Positions 1-10,446 of a DNA stretch of 64,000 bases are shown here, piece after piece. Below the pieces are notes generated by a model. It was given only the letters and a program-made list of their open reading frames with translations. It was not told where the DNA came from and did not search any database. Source of the stretch: Apoderus coryli (taxonomy: Eukaryota; Arthropoda; Insecta; Coleoptera; Attelabidae); contig OU452204.1 of assembly GCA_911728435.2 (NCBI GenBank), positions 10,354,001 through 10,418,000 on the forward strand, read 5' to 3'. Made by a program: the position numbers and the translations under genes. Each line of letters begins with the position of its first letter. The first letter of the stretch is position 1.

Positions 1-510
1 TAATAGTTTGAGCCAGTGAGTATTATAGATGTTCTGCCCCGCTACGCTCCATGGCAGCCCGAGGTACTGTTACTGTTATACATAAGTACCGGAGTCTCAT
101 TCGGGTACTATTAGTAGTTATGCATGTATATGTGATGCAGCTTAATAGTACTGTGTGTCACGGCCACTTGTCATATTTGTTTTGAGTACACATCCAATGA
201 TAGATTATCTGGTCTTCGCATAGCATAAGTAGAGAATTTATTATACCTACGGTAGGTTAATATTAATCTTATGAAGAACAATTTAATTGAGGTACTTACC
301 AATTAAATTTTGTTTTGTTGTTGCGGATGCGTTCGAATCTCATCTGATTTTCTTTAAACAAAACCAAACTAGATATTTCACGGTTCTCACCAACATTTCT
401 TATTCTATTTGGCGTTTTTCGAAATACTAAAAACATTGTATGCTACTGAGGTATTTTAAACCATTTAAAATCATATTATTCTTGCAAGTTTTCATGAACC
501 TTATTATTTA
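1..510. other. No gene recognised
   Basis: AT-rich sequence without a convincing ORF, RNA gene or repeat I can name. It runs up to the left inverted repeat of the Penelope-like remnant. Confidence 0.5.
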
Positions 511-606
511 ATTTTTTACTAGTCGATTTTCTTGGGAATGAGGTTCAGATGAAACTAGTTTTTTGAAATAATATTTATTTCATGTCATATTTTTTTTCGT
601 ACAACG
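511..606. repeat. Left inverted repeat of the PLE remnant
   Basis: This arm begins in a T-run followed by ACTAGTCGATTTTC and ends in CGTACAACGT. It is the reverse complement of 1710-1807 with few differences. Confidence 0.85.
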
Positions 607-624
607 TATACACATTATAATTCT

Positions 625-1298
625 AGTCATCCTCTTAGCCATAAAAAAAGTGTAGTTATTGGACTCGCTGATAGAGCTATCAAGCTAACGGAGCCGGAAT
701 ATCGAAAAGACTCTATTACAAAAGCAAAAAATGCACTATTAAAAAACAACTACCCGAAAATCCTAATAGATAAAATTTTTAAGAAACCAATACACAAGTT
801 TTATAATGATATCAATACCAAGAAAAACCAATCTGATTAATCAAAACGGTATACATCACTACCATATGTTAGGGAAAACATCGAAAGAAAGTTAAGAAAA
901 TACAACATCGAGGTTTGTCACAAAAATAATAACAATTTAAAAACACAAATTTACACCAAACTCAAAATTAAATTCCCAAAAATGAACAACACTCATGTGG
1001 TATACCAAATACCATATAAAAATTGCGATGGCGTGTATATAGGACAAACAAAACAACATCTTGTAGAAAGGTTAAACTGTCACAGAAATCCTAATAGTGG
1101 AAATACTGCCTTAAAAAAAAACATATCGAAGAACATAACCACGAGTTTAATTTTGAATCCACTGATATTCTAGCTAAAGAAACCAACACAAAGAAGAGAG
1201 AAATTTTAGAGATGATTCACATAAAAAAGAATATGAACAGTATAAATGACAGATCCAACATCCAATTTTTGAGTAATATTTATAGTAATATAATATAA
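625..1298 (+). pseudogene. PLE RT C-terminus plus GIY-YIG endonuclease, broken
   Basis: The frame starting near 625 reads the region that lies between RT and endonuclease in Penelope-like proteins (SHPLSHKKSVV, then a Lys-rich linker), is cut by an in-frame TAA at 838-840, and continues into a GIY-YIG module. There the motif pair appears as GVYIGQT, with VYQIPYKNCDG just before it. A run of nine A at 1113-1121 breaks the frame. After the break a second frame gives HNHEFNFE...ILAKETN...KKREILEMIHI, the usual end of PLE endonucleases. At least two lesions are visible, so no functional protein is expected. The GIY-YIG assignment rests on motif spacing and family resemblance, not on a search. Confidence 0.8.
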
Positions 1299-1678
1299 CG
1301 AATCCCACATATTCATTATGAATCTTTTTAACATCCCTTGTATGAGTTCAAATCGCAGTCGGAACTTTCCTATCGGTGTGTGATTGTATACTTTTTATTT
1401 TACTTCATATATTTTTTTTTTAATTGTAGTGATAGACATTTTAAACAATGCCAAATACTAAACAGAAATAATCTGAATTTCTAGTACATATTAATGCCTT
1501 GGTCAAATGAAAAGATGTTGTAAGGTATGTTTTATTAAATTAATTTTACTCTGTTTTAAAGTATTATGATTTTAGTTGTAAAGCTCGTGAATTGTTTTGT
1601 TGGTTACCTGTGTTTTAAAAAGTTTTGTTGAATACAATTGAATGAATTTTTTAGAAAAAAAAAGAAGAAGATTCTGTT

Positions 1679-1722
1679 GCCTGAAGAAGACAACGTAATG
1701 TTGCCGAAACGTTGTACGAAAA
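1679..1722 (+). ncRNA. Degenerate hammerhead-like motif at PLE end
   Basis: The order CTGAAGA, a short potential stem II (ACAACGTAATGTTG region), then GAAAC resembles the hammerhead layout CTGATGA-stem II-GAAA, but the core heptamer is changed. Hammerhead motifs are known in Penelope-like termini. This copy is probably inactive or a different variant. Confidence 0.35.
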
Positions 1723-1807
1723 AAAATATGATATGAAATAAATATTATTTCAAAAAACTAGTTTCATCTGAACCTCATTCCCAAGAAAATCGACTAGTAA
1801 AAAAAAA
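1710..1807. repeat. Right inverted repeat of the PLE remnant
   Basis: The arm begins CGTTGTACG and ends in CGACTAGT followed by an A-run, matching 511-606 in reverse complement. It directly follows the motif GCCGAAACGTTG seen at PLE ends. Confidence 0.85.
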
Positions 1808-1992
1808 GTAAAATCATATTGAGTCCTTATTTACACAAATATTTTGATTTTTTTAAAATTTGGTATGTTTTGTAAAATGATTACTTTATTTCATATTACT
1901 ACTTTTCTCTTTTTTTATGTTAAAGCTTCTATAAAAATTAAGGAACGTTTTTGAATTTATTAAACTAATCATTCCCAATTCTTTCTTTTAAC

Positions 1993-2039
1993 ATCATCCA
2001 GACAAGTTTCGGATCGTACGTCCATCATCAGTGGCTTAA
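1993..2039 (-). ncRNA. Hammerhead ribozyme-like motif (core intact)
   Basis: On the minus strand the order is: stem I GCCA, core CTGATGA, an extra T, stem II GGA...TCC with a 7-nt loop, GAAA, a tiny stem III (AC-TT-GT), cleavage-type GTC, then TGG pairing back to CCA of stem I. This is a type I layout with the minimal stem III known from PLE-associated hammerheads. Activity is inferred only; the extra T before stem II is not part of the textbook core. Confidence 0.6.
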
Positions 2040-2442
2040 GGAACCTTATGTATAATTTACATTAAATGTGAGTAGTTATAATGTTTATGCTTTGAACATC
2101 TATACTCATCACCTTGATGAAAAAGTGAAATTAAAGTTAAAAATATATTAAAACATATTAAAGCTAATTCACTCCTCGATATAGGGATTACTTCAGAAGT
2201 TCCAATTCAATGCAATTTTAATTTATTAGCATTAATATGTTTTAGTTTAATTTTAACTTTAATTTAACTCTTTCCATCAAGATCAACTATTCACATTTAA
2301 TGTAAAACAAATATTAATAAAACGACGTCTGCTCCACAAAATAATATTAATCTTTCTATATTTATTAATCTAAATAATCATCGCTCCTCTCCGAGATGGA
2401 CTACTTCATTAAATTTAAATTATACATACATAAGGTTCCTTA

Positions 2443-2484
2443 AGCCATTGATGATGGACGTATGGTCCGAAACATGTCTGGCTG
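2443..2484 (+). ncRNA. Hammerhead ribozyme-like motif, core changed
   Basis: AGCCA pairs with TGGCT as stem I. The core reads TTGATGA (first C replaced by T). Stem II is GGAC...GTCC, followed by GAAAC, AT and GTC. It mirrors the minus-strand copy at 1993-2039. The lost core C would be expected to weaken cleavage. Confidence 0.55.
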
Positions 2485-2629
2485 ATAATAGTTTTAACAT
2501 ATATTTAAATCATTTTGTGGGGTAGACGTGAGAAATAAAATAAGGTTCAACAACCAAAAATTTGAACAGCATAGTTGAAAATCTGCTGACATCAATTTCC
2601 TCAGCGACAATGTGCGGTTTTAGATCCAA

Positions 2630-3790
2630 CAGGAGTACAGCTGCATGATATTTAGTGCCAGGCAAATACAGGAAAAGTCACGGGAGCAAAATCGTCCTCT
2701 GTACCTGGGTTTTATAGATCTTGTCAAGGCGTTCGACTTTGTTAACCGTGAGGCTCTGTGGAGGATATTGAGGGTCAACGGTTGTCCCCAGAAATTCATC
2801 CGGGAGAACCCTTTCCAATAACAACTGGCGTAAATCAGGGCTGTGTCATTGCACCGATTTTGTTTTCGATTTTTGTGGGAACGGTCATGCAACTTGTTAA
2901 GGATGAATTACCGGGGGGAATAGAGATCGCCTACAGATTTGATGGCGCCGACTCTTCAACCTTCGTAGACTGCAGCTGGGACGAAGATCGTATCCACATC
3001 AGTCATTGACCTTCAATACGCGGATGACAACGTTGTCCTAGCTAATACAGACAAGGATTTTCAATATATACTAAATGCATTTAACAGCGCATACAGAAGT
3101 ATCGGGCTTGAACTAAATATAAAGAAAACACAGATTCTCTACCAGCCTGCACCAAACACTGTGACACTCCCACCACATATTCGAGTTAACGGAGACAGTC
3201 TTCAGAACATCAAGAGTTTCCCTTACCTCGGCAGCATTCTCGCGGCGAACGCGATGATGAACTTCAGCATCGTATAAGATGGGCAGGCGCATCTTTTGGC
3301 CAACTAAGAACGAGAGTCTTTGATAATCATAACATCGACGTTCAAACTAAGTTGCGAGTGTATAAGGCTATTGCAGTTTCTACCCTTACGTATAGCTGTG
3401 AGCCTTGAACCACTTGTCGGAGGCATTTAAAAGCGCTAGAGAAGTACCATCAACGATGTGTTAGAAGATTTCTTGGAATCAAATGGCAGGACCGCCGAAC
3501 AAACATCAGCATTCTGGAGGAAGCTGAATAACGTCGCATTGAGGCGATGAATGTAAGGCATCAGCTGCGATGGACTGGCCACGTAATCCGCTTGCCAACG
3601 GAACGCCTTCCAAAGAGAATTCTTTATTCACAGGGAGGGCAGCAAAAGAGGTACAAGGATGTTCTTAAGACCAACATGAAGAAGGCTTAGATGTTAGATG
3701 TGCGAAGGACCGACCCAGATGGAGGCGTACCATTTATGAGGTTCTGAAGAGCAGCATCGACGACATGAGGATGCAAAGGACAGCAATAAC
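2630..3790 (+). pseudogene. Non-LTR retrotransposon RT remnant
   Basis: Three frames together cover RT motifs in order: SARQIQEKSREQNRPLYLGF with FIDLVKAFD (block A), TTGVNQGCVIAPILFSIF (block B), LQYADDNVVL with the intact YADD box near 3012-3030, LGLELNIKKTQ-type block D, and a C-terminal WQDRRTNISILEEA region with TGHVIRLP. A piece between block A and block B is missing (frame joins ENPFPITT directly after KFIR), and stops or shifts occur near 3007, 3275, 3405 and 3530. It resembles insect LINE proteins of the RTE/Proto-like type, but the clade is not certain. No endonuclease region is present, so the copy is 5' truncated. Confidence 0.8.
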
Positions 3791-4112
3791 ACCCAAAATT
3801 GTTCAAAATAAAGAATTAAAATGATAGGTTTTTTCAAGTAGTTAGAGTAGCTAGATAATAACATTTTGCTAAACTCACCATGACCATTAAAACTGTTTGT
3901 AAGTGAGGTCCATCCTCCTAGATTCCTGGGCAGCAAACTGGTTGATGACTTGATCATTAAAGTTTGAAATGGACGTCACAAGTTTTTTTTTGCATTAGAT
4001 AGCATTGCGAACGCGCACAACCTTTCTTGGCCCATAGTGGTTCTTAAAAATTTACAAAACAAAGACGTCTACCCCACAAATGACCGTAATGTTTTTATAT
4101 TGGTGTTCAATT

Positions 4113-4150
4113 CAGCCAAACATGTTTCGGAACTCACTGTTTTCATAGCG
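4113..4150 (-). ncRNA. Degenerate hammerhead-like motif
   Basis: Minus strand: GAGTTCC-GAAAC-AT-GTT-TGGC is preserved, but the 5' half reads CTATGAAAAC in place of CTGATGATGGAAC. The core is destroyed, so this copy should be inactive. Confidence 0.5.
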
Positions 4151-4332
4151 ATTGATTTAAATCATTCACTATGAAATTTACTGTTTACAATTAGTATAAT
4201 TAATTTTAGGTTTTATATATTTTATCGATTCACCTCATTAATTGTTTTTACTATCGAATAGTTTTTCACAAAATGTATGTATTCATGTTCAACTTAGACA
4301 CTAGGTAAGATTCTTTTGTAAAGCTTATTGAT

Positions 4333-4375
4333 GCCACTGATGATGGAACAGTGAGTTCCGAAACATGTTTGGCTG
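4333..4375 (+). ncRNA. Hammerhead ribozyme-like motif (core intact)
   Basis: Stem I is GCCA pairing with TGGC. The core is CTGATGA, then an extra T, a perfect 5-bp stem II (GGAAC / GTTCC, loop AGTGA), GAAA, a two-base-pair stem III (AC-AT-GT) and the cleavage triplet GTT. It is the best-formed hammerhead candidate in the window. Confidence 0.65.
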
Positions 4376-4428
4376 AATTGAACACCAATATAAAAACATT
4401 TTGTGGCGTAGACGTCTTTGTTTTGTAA

Positions 4429-6766
4429 ATACATCCCGCTCCTCGTCGTAATGGATTATTTCAGAAAATTTTCTTAAAAATGTTTTGATCCGTTTGAGGG
4501 GTAGAGAAACATAGTCATAGGGACAGTACACAAAACAGTCAGCAATTCCACAGATTCACTAAATGTTGATGTTAAATTGTTTTGGATAAACATTTGTATC
4601 AGAGGCACAGCTCCACTGTGTTTCAGAAAATCGTCCCGTGCGTATATTATCGAGAGTTCATTTTTTAATTTTAAGTAATTTACGTTAGGAAATAAGTTAC
4701 ACAGAGTTTTAATATATTCATTTGGAAAGACGGTTCGATCTTCAACAAATTTTTCAGTTTCAAATAAATTTGCACCATCTAAACTTTTTTTATAGTAATT
4801 TGATCCTCAAATGTTAATTTAACATTATTTACATTCATATATTGCACTGAATTCATCTTTACTATTTTAAATGTTCAAAATCAAAACATTCACTTTATAA
4901 TACTCAAAAAACGCGATAGCGAATACAAAAACAACAACACCACACGCACAAATTTTATTCGTATAGACTGTGTAGGGCGACAACCCAGATATGACGTCAC
5001 AAATGCGTTTAATTTCTACTGTTACTAGCGTATAGCGTAGCGATGTATTGCTGTCTCTGTTTTTCGCACGCGATAGCAAAGAAAACAATAGATGCACAAA
5101 AATGTGTGTCCAAGAGCATCGTAATATGAACTAAGGACCTAAGTTCTGTTTCATTACCGTGAATAGACGGAATAGACGCGCTGCAAGAGTGATTACAGCA
5201 TAGACAGGGTCGTCTTCGATTCAAATTTTCAAATTCAAATTTTATAGGGAATTCTAACGAAATCACACTGGTCTGGTGCGAAGTATAAAATCTAAAATTA
5301 TTTTTTCTACTTCATTTTTTAGGTATGGCACGTGCCCACGTGCTCTTATGGACCAACCGTCACTGCAATTGACAGTTATTGTTAGTATATTATTGCAACC
5401 TTAATCCAAGAATCCAAAAACAAATATATTTAATCGACTTATTTTCTTCTATTCAAAGTGGTATATTTCACTCCTGAGATAACATTTCGCTATTCAATTC
5501 AACTACTATAAATGTTCTGAGATCAGCTAGTTCAATACGGAACCAAATCTTGATTGTTTCAGTTTATGCTTAATTTATTTGTAAGGATAGCCAGATATTT
5601 CCCTGTTTCTAATGTTATGTTGTTTTTAATTATGTGTTTTAAGCTCCTGTATCTGCTAGTTTATTTCGTATATTATATCAATTTGATGTAATTTGTATAA
5701 TGGATTATTGCGTCAAAAACCTAATTCAGTTATCCATAAAAGTGGCTATTAAAGTGTATTAAGGACAAATAATTTCTTATTGACAGGAAATAACATTGTT
5801 TAACTATCGGAAAAATTGTCCATTCATGTAGCATAAAATATTAATTTTTACAATAATTATCTATTACTAAATAGTATCTAGACATCGTAGCCCAATGGTG
5901 GCAAAAAATAGACGGACTACAGTTATAATAAAGTCACGTACCTACAAAAGATTTGAATCTCTTTCTCTTTAGGTCGCTGAAACAATTTACTTTTTTTAAA
6001 CTTATTTGTATAACAAGTAAATATTATTTATTTTCCTTACTCTCGCACGATTTTCGCTAAAACTTACATTCCAGAAATAACTAATCTTTTTGTTCCTTTC
6101 TAAAAAATTTATACAACTCAATCATTAATTTTATTTCCTGCGGATCTCGCCTTGATACGACAGAGTCGGCATAAATTTCAGAATCTATAGTTTATTATTA
6201 TTCTCGGTCTTTTTAATATAAAGAATTATGCAAAATTCAAGCGGGAAGCAATGGAGAATATCCTAAGATATGGAACCCAACTATCTAGTTCCCATCACCG
6301 GCAAACGCAATACCTCTCGTGTTTGTAAATAAATCAGTATGCGCATGGCTTTTATTCGTATAAAATATTTTGATTTATTTTGTTAATATATCAATTTTAT
6401 ATAAATCTACCAGTTTTACCAAAATAGTGAATATGGATTTAATTCGTTATGTAGGAGAAGGGCAGGCAAGATGGCATATTATTATTAAGAGATAAAGTTT
6501 TTCAAACAATTTTAGTATAAACCTCAATGTATGCAAAATGCCACCGACTAAGTCGGGCAGAATGTCATACAGTGATATAGAACAAAACAGCAAAACGCGT
6601 TTAAATAACTTGTCTGATAACCTACATGTGAACTCAATTTTACATCCGGATGTTAAGAAAACAAAATAAGAAATAAATTATGAATATTAGTTGCCAAAAA
6701 TTTAAACAAACCAAAAATAGTTCTAAACTAAACTAAAAAAAATAAAATTGATAAACTTTACTAATT
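4429..6766. other. No gene recognised
   Basis: AT-rich sequence with short unrelated ORFs. A more GC-balanced patch (4900-5270) has overlapping minus-strand frames I cannot match to anything. A 43-codon open frame at 6538-6669 (starts MPPTKSGRMSYSDIE) is too short to judge. A tRNA-like pair of boxes near 5887 and 5949 is badly spaced. Confidence 0.4.
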
Positions 6767-7090
6767 TTAATCCAAACACAATTCCCACAAAAACTGTTTA
6801 GTTCTTTTAGTTAAACTTGCACAATCAGCATGTGCCCATATTCCACATCCTTGACACTTCAACCAACCCTCTGCTGTAAAGGTTTCCGATATACAAGCAT
6901 GGATAATCTCCTTCATCACTATCAGTTTTGAACATTTCTGGTTAATGATCACTACTTTCTGCTTATTTTCTTTTATTCTATCTTTATCATTTTCATTTGT
7001 TTTAGAATATTTCTTCTCTTTTGCACTTAGGATTTGTATTACTTGTCCTGGTTTGGTGGCTTTGGTGATCTGATCAACTACAAAACTATG
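6767..7090 (-). pseudogene. Tail of a pogo/Tigger-like transposase (Cys-rich finger)
   Basis: The minus strand gives a Lys-rich linker, then a zinc-finger-like tail seen in parts of two frames: DSDEGDYPC, GWLKCQGCGIWAHADCA and FCGNC. This C-x2-C...W-x2-C-x2-C-x4-H-x2-C pattern terminates many insect DDE_1 (jerky/Tigger-type) transposases. Two frameshifts interrupt it, and the catalytic domain is not found nearby. Alternative: a PHD-type finger from a host gene, less likely given the shifts. Confidence 0.55.
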
Positions 7091-7095
7091 AACTT

Positions 7096-9189
7096 TATAT
7101 TTTTGGATACTTTCCGAGACTAACTTGAGGTATTATTATCTTGTTTAGTTGTCAGACATTGTTTAAGAGGCGACAATTTGTCTTCTTATCCGGAGAGACA
7201 TAACTGCTGGAGCGGGTGCTGACAGTTTAGATTATTTCGAGGATTATTCATTGAAAGACAAATTGACTGGTGTTCAATCTGTGTTTTCACTCGGTTTATG
7301 GTTTTTATGGATTTTGTTTAGTTAGGTACTGCAAGAATAATAATAATAGATTCTATATCTTTGTTGTGGCACGAATAGATTAAAGCTCATTAGTTTATAA
7401 ATTTTAAATAATGGTGAAATACCCGATAAATGGGCTTTAAATGATATTAATAATAATAATAACGCGTCTTTATTGTAATTTCAAAATATTACATTATACA
7501 ATAAATGAAATTTACAACGCAACGCCTTTTGACTTTTATCGAATTGTGTGACATTTGATTGAACTTTTCCAAAAAAATTTGCGATTTAAATAAAGAAAAT
7601 ATAATAATGATGATAATAATAAAAATAGTAGTGTTATTTACCGATTTAGCTAGAAAAAATCTCTCATATTATATTTGTTTGTTGGCAGTGTCCTTTGAAT
7701 TTCAGTAGTAGGTAAAAATGGCGCGAACGCGAAGTGAGTAAAAATGGTTTTACTATACTATTTTAAATAAACTGTACTTTGACAACGAATTTTAAGTTCA
7801 ACAATCATCCACGATGGGATAACAACATTTTCACTTCTCGTCACTATGGATTACTTTTTGAAAAAAAAATATTATCTTGGAAATATTGCCTACATTTTCC
7901 GGAACGTTTTGCAAACTTTGAAATATTGCTATCAACTGTGTTAAAATTAACGGCGGAAAAATTCAATGCTGGGCATATTATTGTAACTTTTTCTTTCATA
8001 CCTGAGATAACACAAAAAAAGTAAAAACGTTTTAGTATTTTTTCCAAGAATCATTTTTATTCGAGGATCAACTAAAAAAAAACATTTTCAATATAATACC
8101 CTGTATATTAATAACAAAACAGAAGTATAATTTCGGTTGATCGTTAAATCACCTGTTTAATAATACTCAAGAGCCAATTCAACACTGTTGGAAGAAATTT
8201 GTTTAATAATTTCCAATGATTCAAAATTCATTGGGGACATGCCTCCCCCTATCTACGCCCTTGAAAGTAGACAAGTTATCTTAGTCTCTTGGATTAAGTA
8301 TATCGCGTCTTCAATATGTTTTGGTATGACAAGGACGGGATATAGGTATTTTAATTTTTGCACCTCATAATGCAATCGATGCGTACATAATTAAATAAGA
8401 ACCTACCTAATAAACATAATTATTAATTTTATTACTATTACATCCTGATGTCCCAGAAATATACAAGCACGAGCTCGCTCTCTACATTATCATTATAATA
8501 TGTAATATTTATGCAAATTATTATTTTATTGACTAACTATAGAGTGAGTGCCCTAGACTTATAATCAGAAGAAATTAGTTATCATATTTTTTTATTCTTC
8601 AATTTCATAGGATATAAGTACCTGTTTTTTGTAATTTTGGCGGTAAATAGGCAGTTTTGAAAAGCACGTTTTTTTTTTCATTTATAATACCTAAGTAAAA
8701 CTAGGGAAACAAAAAACTCGTTCAAACAGGGACTAAAACATAAAAAAATATTCTAAGAAATTATCCCATTATAATGGAGTATATTTTCTACTCAGAGAAA
8801 ATATATATCGGTCGGAAAGGTAGATTTTCGATGCCAAGATTTTTAGGACTCAGGACAAAACAGAAGTCTTAGAATATCACTCGGCCGGTTATTTGTTTTC
8901 CACAGCCAATTTAATATCGAATGGTTTCAAACTTAAAATATGACAAGAATGGTTAATAATTAAAAAATAATTAGAAAATTCTAATATGTCAAATAAATGA
9001 CTGTTGTCATAGATTTTTAATCGTTTTCAACATTTTTATGTAATATAAATAGGTACATAAATTTACTTTTAAAGTAATTCAAAATATATAGAAAATTTTG
9101 GTATACAACATATACGTCACTATACATAGGTGTAACTACCCATTCTAGGCATCTTCAGCCGTGCAGTGGCGGGCCATTCGTAATACCTG
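7096..9189. other. No gene recognised
   Basis: Contains an (AAT)n tract followed by CTTTATTGTAA at about 7448-7480, the minus-strand 3' tail signature of LINEs seen elsewhere here. A CTTCTCGTCACTATGGATTAC stretch (split near 7835-7855) resembles the PLE-end flank. ORFs at 7779-8047 are in opposite frames and have no recognisable domain. Confidence 0.4.
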
Positions 9190-9560
9190 CTGTGTCTATG
9201 ATACCATCGATGAAAGCGGCACAGCAAGCTGCTGTACGAACTGAAGAGGAGCAATCCATTAGATCATATAATTTCATCAATAGCTTAAAAAAGCTACTTT
9301 CTAACGATCTGTGGCAGCACTTTCAACAAGACGGGATATACCGTGTCATACCGCACAGATACCTAGTAACGACGTTTCTAAATCAGCAATTTGGGGATAA
9401 TTGGCAGCAATCGGGGTCCTGTTCCCGCTCTGGGGAACGTAGAAATGCGATCTTGATTCACGAGAAGCGCTGGAAGCGGTAATAAATGCTGTTAATCATG
9501 TCAGGAAACGCAGTCAACTATGCTTCGATTTAAACAGTCTTCAGTTTGTTGTTATAAAAT
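9190..9560 (+). pseudogene. Mariner-like DDE transposase C-terminal fragment
   Basis: The frame at 9192-9482 reads FQQDGIYRVIPHR...FLNQQFGDNW, matching the second-aspartate motif and following segment of mariner-like transposases (FQQDG...H...V...LN..FG..W). A frame shift then leads into REALEAVINAVNHVR, like the conserved tail helix. The third catalytic residue region is scrambled. Only the second half of the gene is present. Confidence 0.5.
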
Positions 9561-9853
9561 TTTAATATCTAATTTATTTTTAATGTTTTATTGGTTGATC
9601 TTCTTATTCCTATTTTGTGTTGGTTGGTCGTTGTTTAAATAAGTTAATACATAACAAAAGTTGCCAACGGTTCCTTTTTTCGTTGTGAATGAAGAGTATC
9701 TATTTTGTTCCGAATTAGGTGACGAACTTAAATACCTAAATAATTGAAAGTTAAAAAAATAAAGACGTGTCTAAGTTTTGGGGGCATTTTATGTAAGTGG
9801 TGGTCCGGCCCTGGTTTCCAAGACGAGATGGAAATGTTGCTATAATTTCATAT

Positions 9854-10111
9854 TTACCGTCGATATGTACTGGGTATATTATCCAAGTTTTTTGAAAATT
9901 GCTTTCTAAGTTTAGGAGCTATTGCAGAAAAACCATCTTCAGGATGTAACTTTAAAGCAGGAATAGTTTCGAAAGGAAGGACGTTATGAAAAATTTTTAT
10001 AGAAGATTTTAGTCTTATTTTTGATCGAACAGTCCTTGAAATTACTCCAAATAGTTCTGGGACAGCCTGAATATTTGGATCGAGAATTTCATTTTGAAAA
10101 TGAACATACAA
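9854..10111 (-). other. Unidentified 85-codon open frame
   Basis: The minus-strand frame has a balanced, protein-like composition (segments such as AVPELFGVISRTVRSKIR and LHPEDGFSAIAPKLRKQF). I recognise no domain. It ends next to a CAGGGTGTTC motif at 10120. It could be a fragment of a mobile-element ORF or chance. Confidence 0.2.
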
Positions 10112-10446
10112 AAATATACAGGGTGTTCAATAAGATCAAATAAAAGTTTGTCATAGCATCAAAACTATTTTTTTACAAAAAAAAATCCATTGGATTCCCC
10201 TTAAAAAAAAGTGTCTCCAAAAGGTGTTTGCAAAAACAAAAAAAAATCACAAAATTGTAAACAACTACTTTTTCTCTAGCTCATCTAGAAATGGGTGTTT
10301 CCTATCAAAACTGTTCAGTTACTGAGACCTCTCGCAACACCAGAGTACCCAGTGCTCATTAAAGAAAATTATTTTCATAAGGATTCTTCCCGAAAATCGC
10401 ATAATCTACGTTACAGTAATTCTTTCGAATAAATATTCTTCTCATT

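Larger units (their letters stand above)
511..1807 (+). mobile_element. Penelope-like element remnant with inverted terminal repeats
   Basis: A decayed reverse-transcriptase tail and GIY-YIG endonuclease region sit between two near-identical repeats in opposite orientation (511-606 and 1710-1807). The right arm continues from a GCCGAAACGTTG motif. Penelope-like elements carry GIY-YIG endonucleases and often show direct or inverted pLTR arrangements, so the layout fits that class. The element is 5' truncated: the catalytic RT core is absent. The outer borders are taken from the extent of the inverted repeats and are approximate. Confidence 0.75.
1993..2484. repeat. Palindromic element with an inverted pair of hammerhead-like motifs
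   Basis: The outer arms (about 1993-2075 and 2400-2484) are inverted copies carrying CGAAAC, TCATCAGTGG or its complement, and AAGGTTCCTTA. An inner inverted repeat (about 2057-2165 against 2215-2305) makes most of the element fold back on itself. Sequence flanking the right arm (TTTTGTGGGGTAGACGT, 2515-2530) recurs at 4400-4420, so this is one family. It is likely a non-autonomous or rearranged PLE terminus pair. Confidence 0.7.
4058..4428. repeat. Inverted-repeat element with hammerhead-like motif pair
   Basis: Arms 4058-4137 and 4349-4428 are reverse complements (AAAGACGTCTAC...ACCAATAT / ATATTGGT...GTAGACGTCTTT). They flank a roughly 210-bp AT-rich centre. The outer part carries the GTAGACGT flank shared with the element at 1993-2484. 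Confidence 0.8.

Noticed and set aside
5880..5970. Possible tRNA (GTAGCCCAATGGTGGC and GATTTGAATCTC boxes)
   Set aside because: Box spacing is too long and no cloverleaf stems form.
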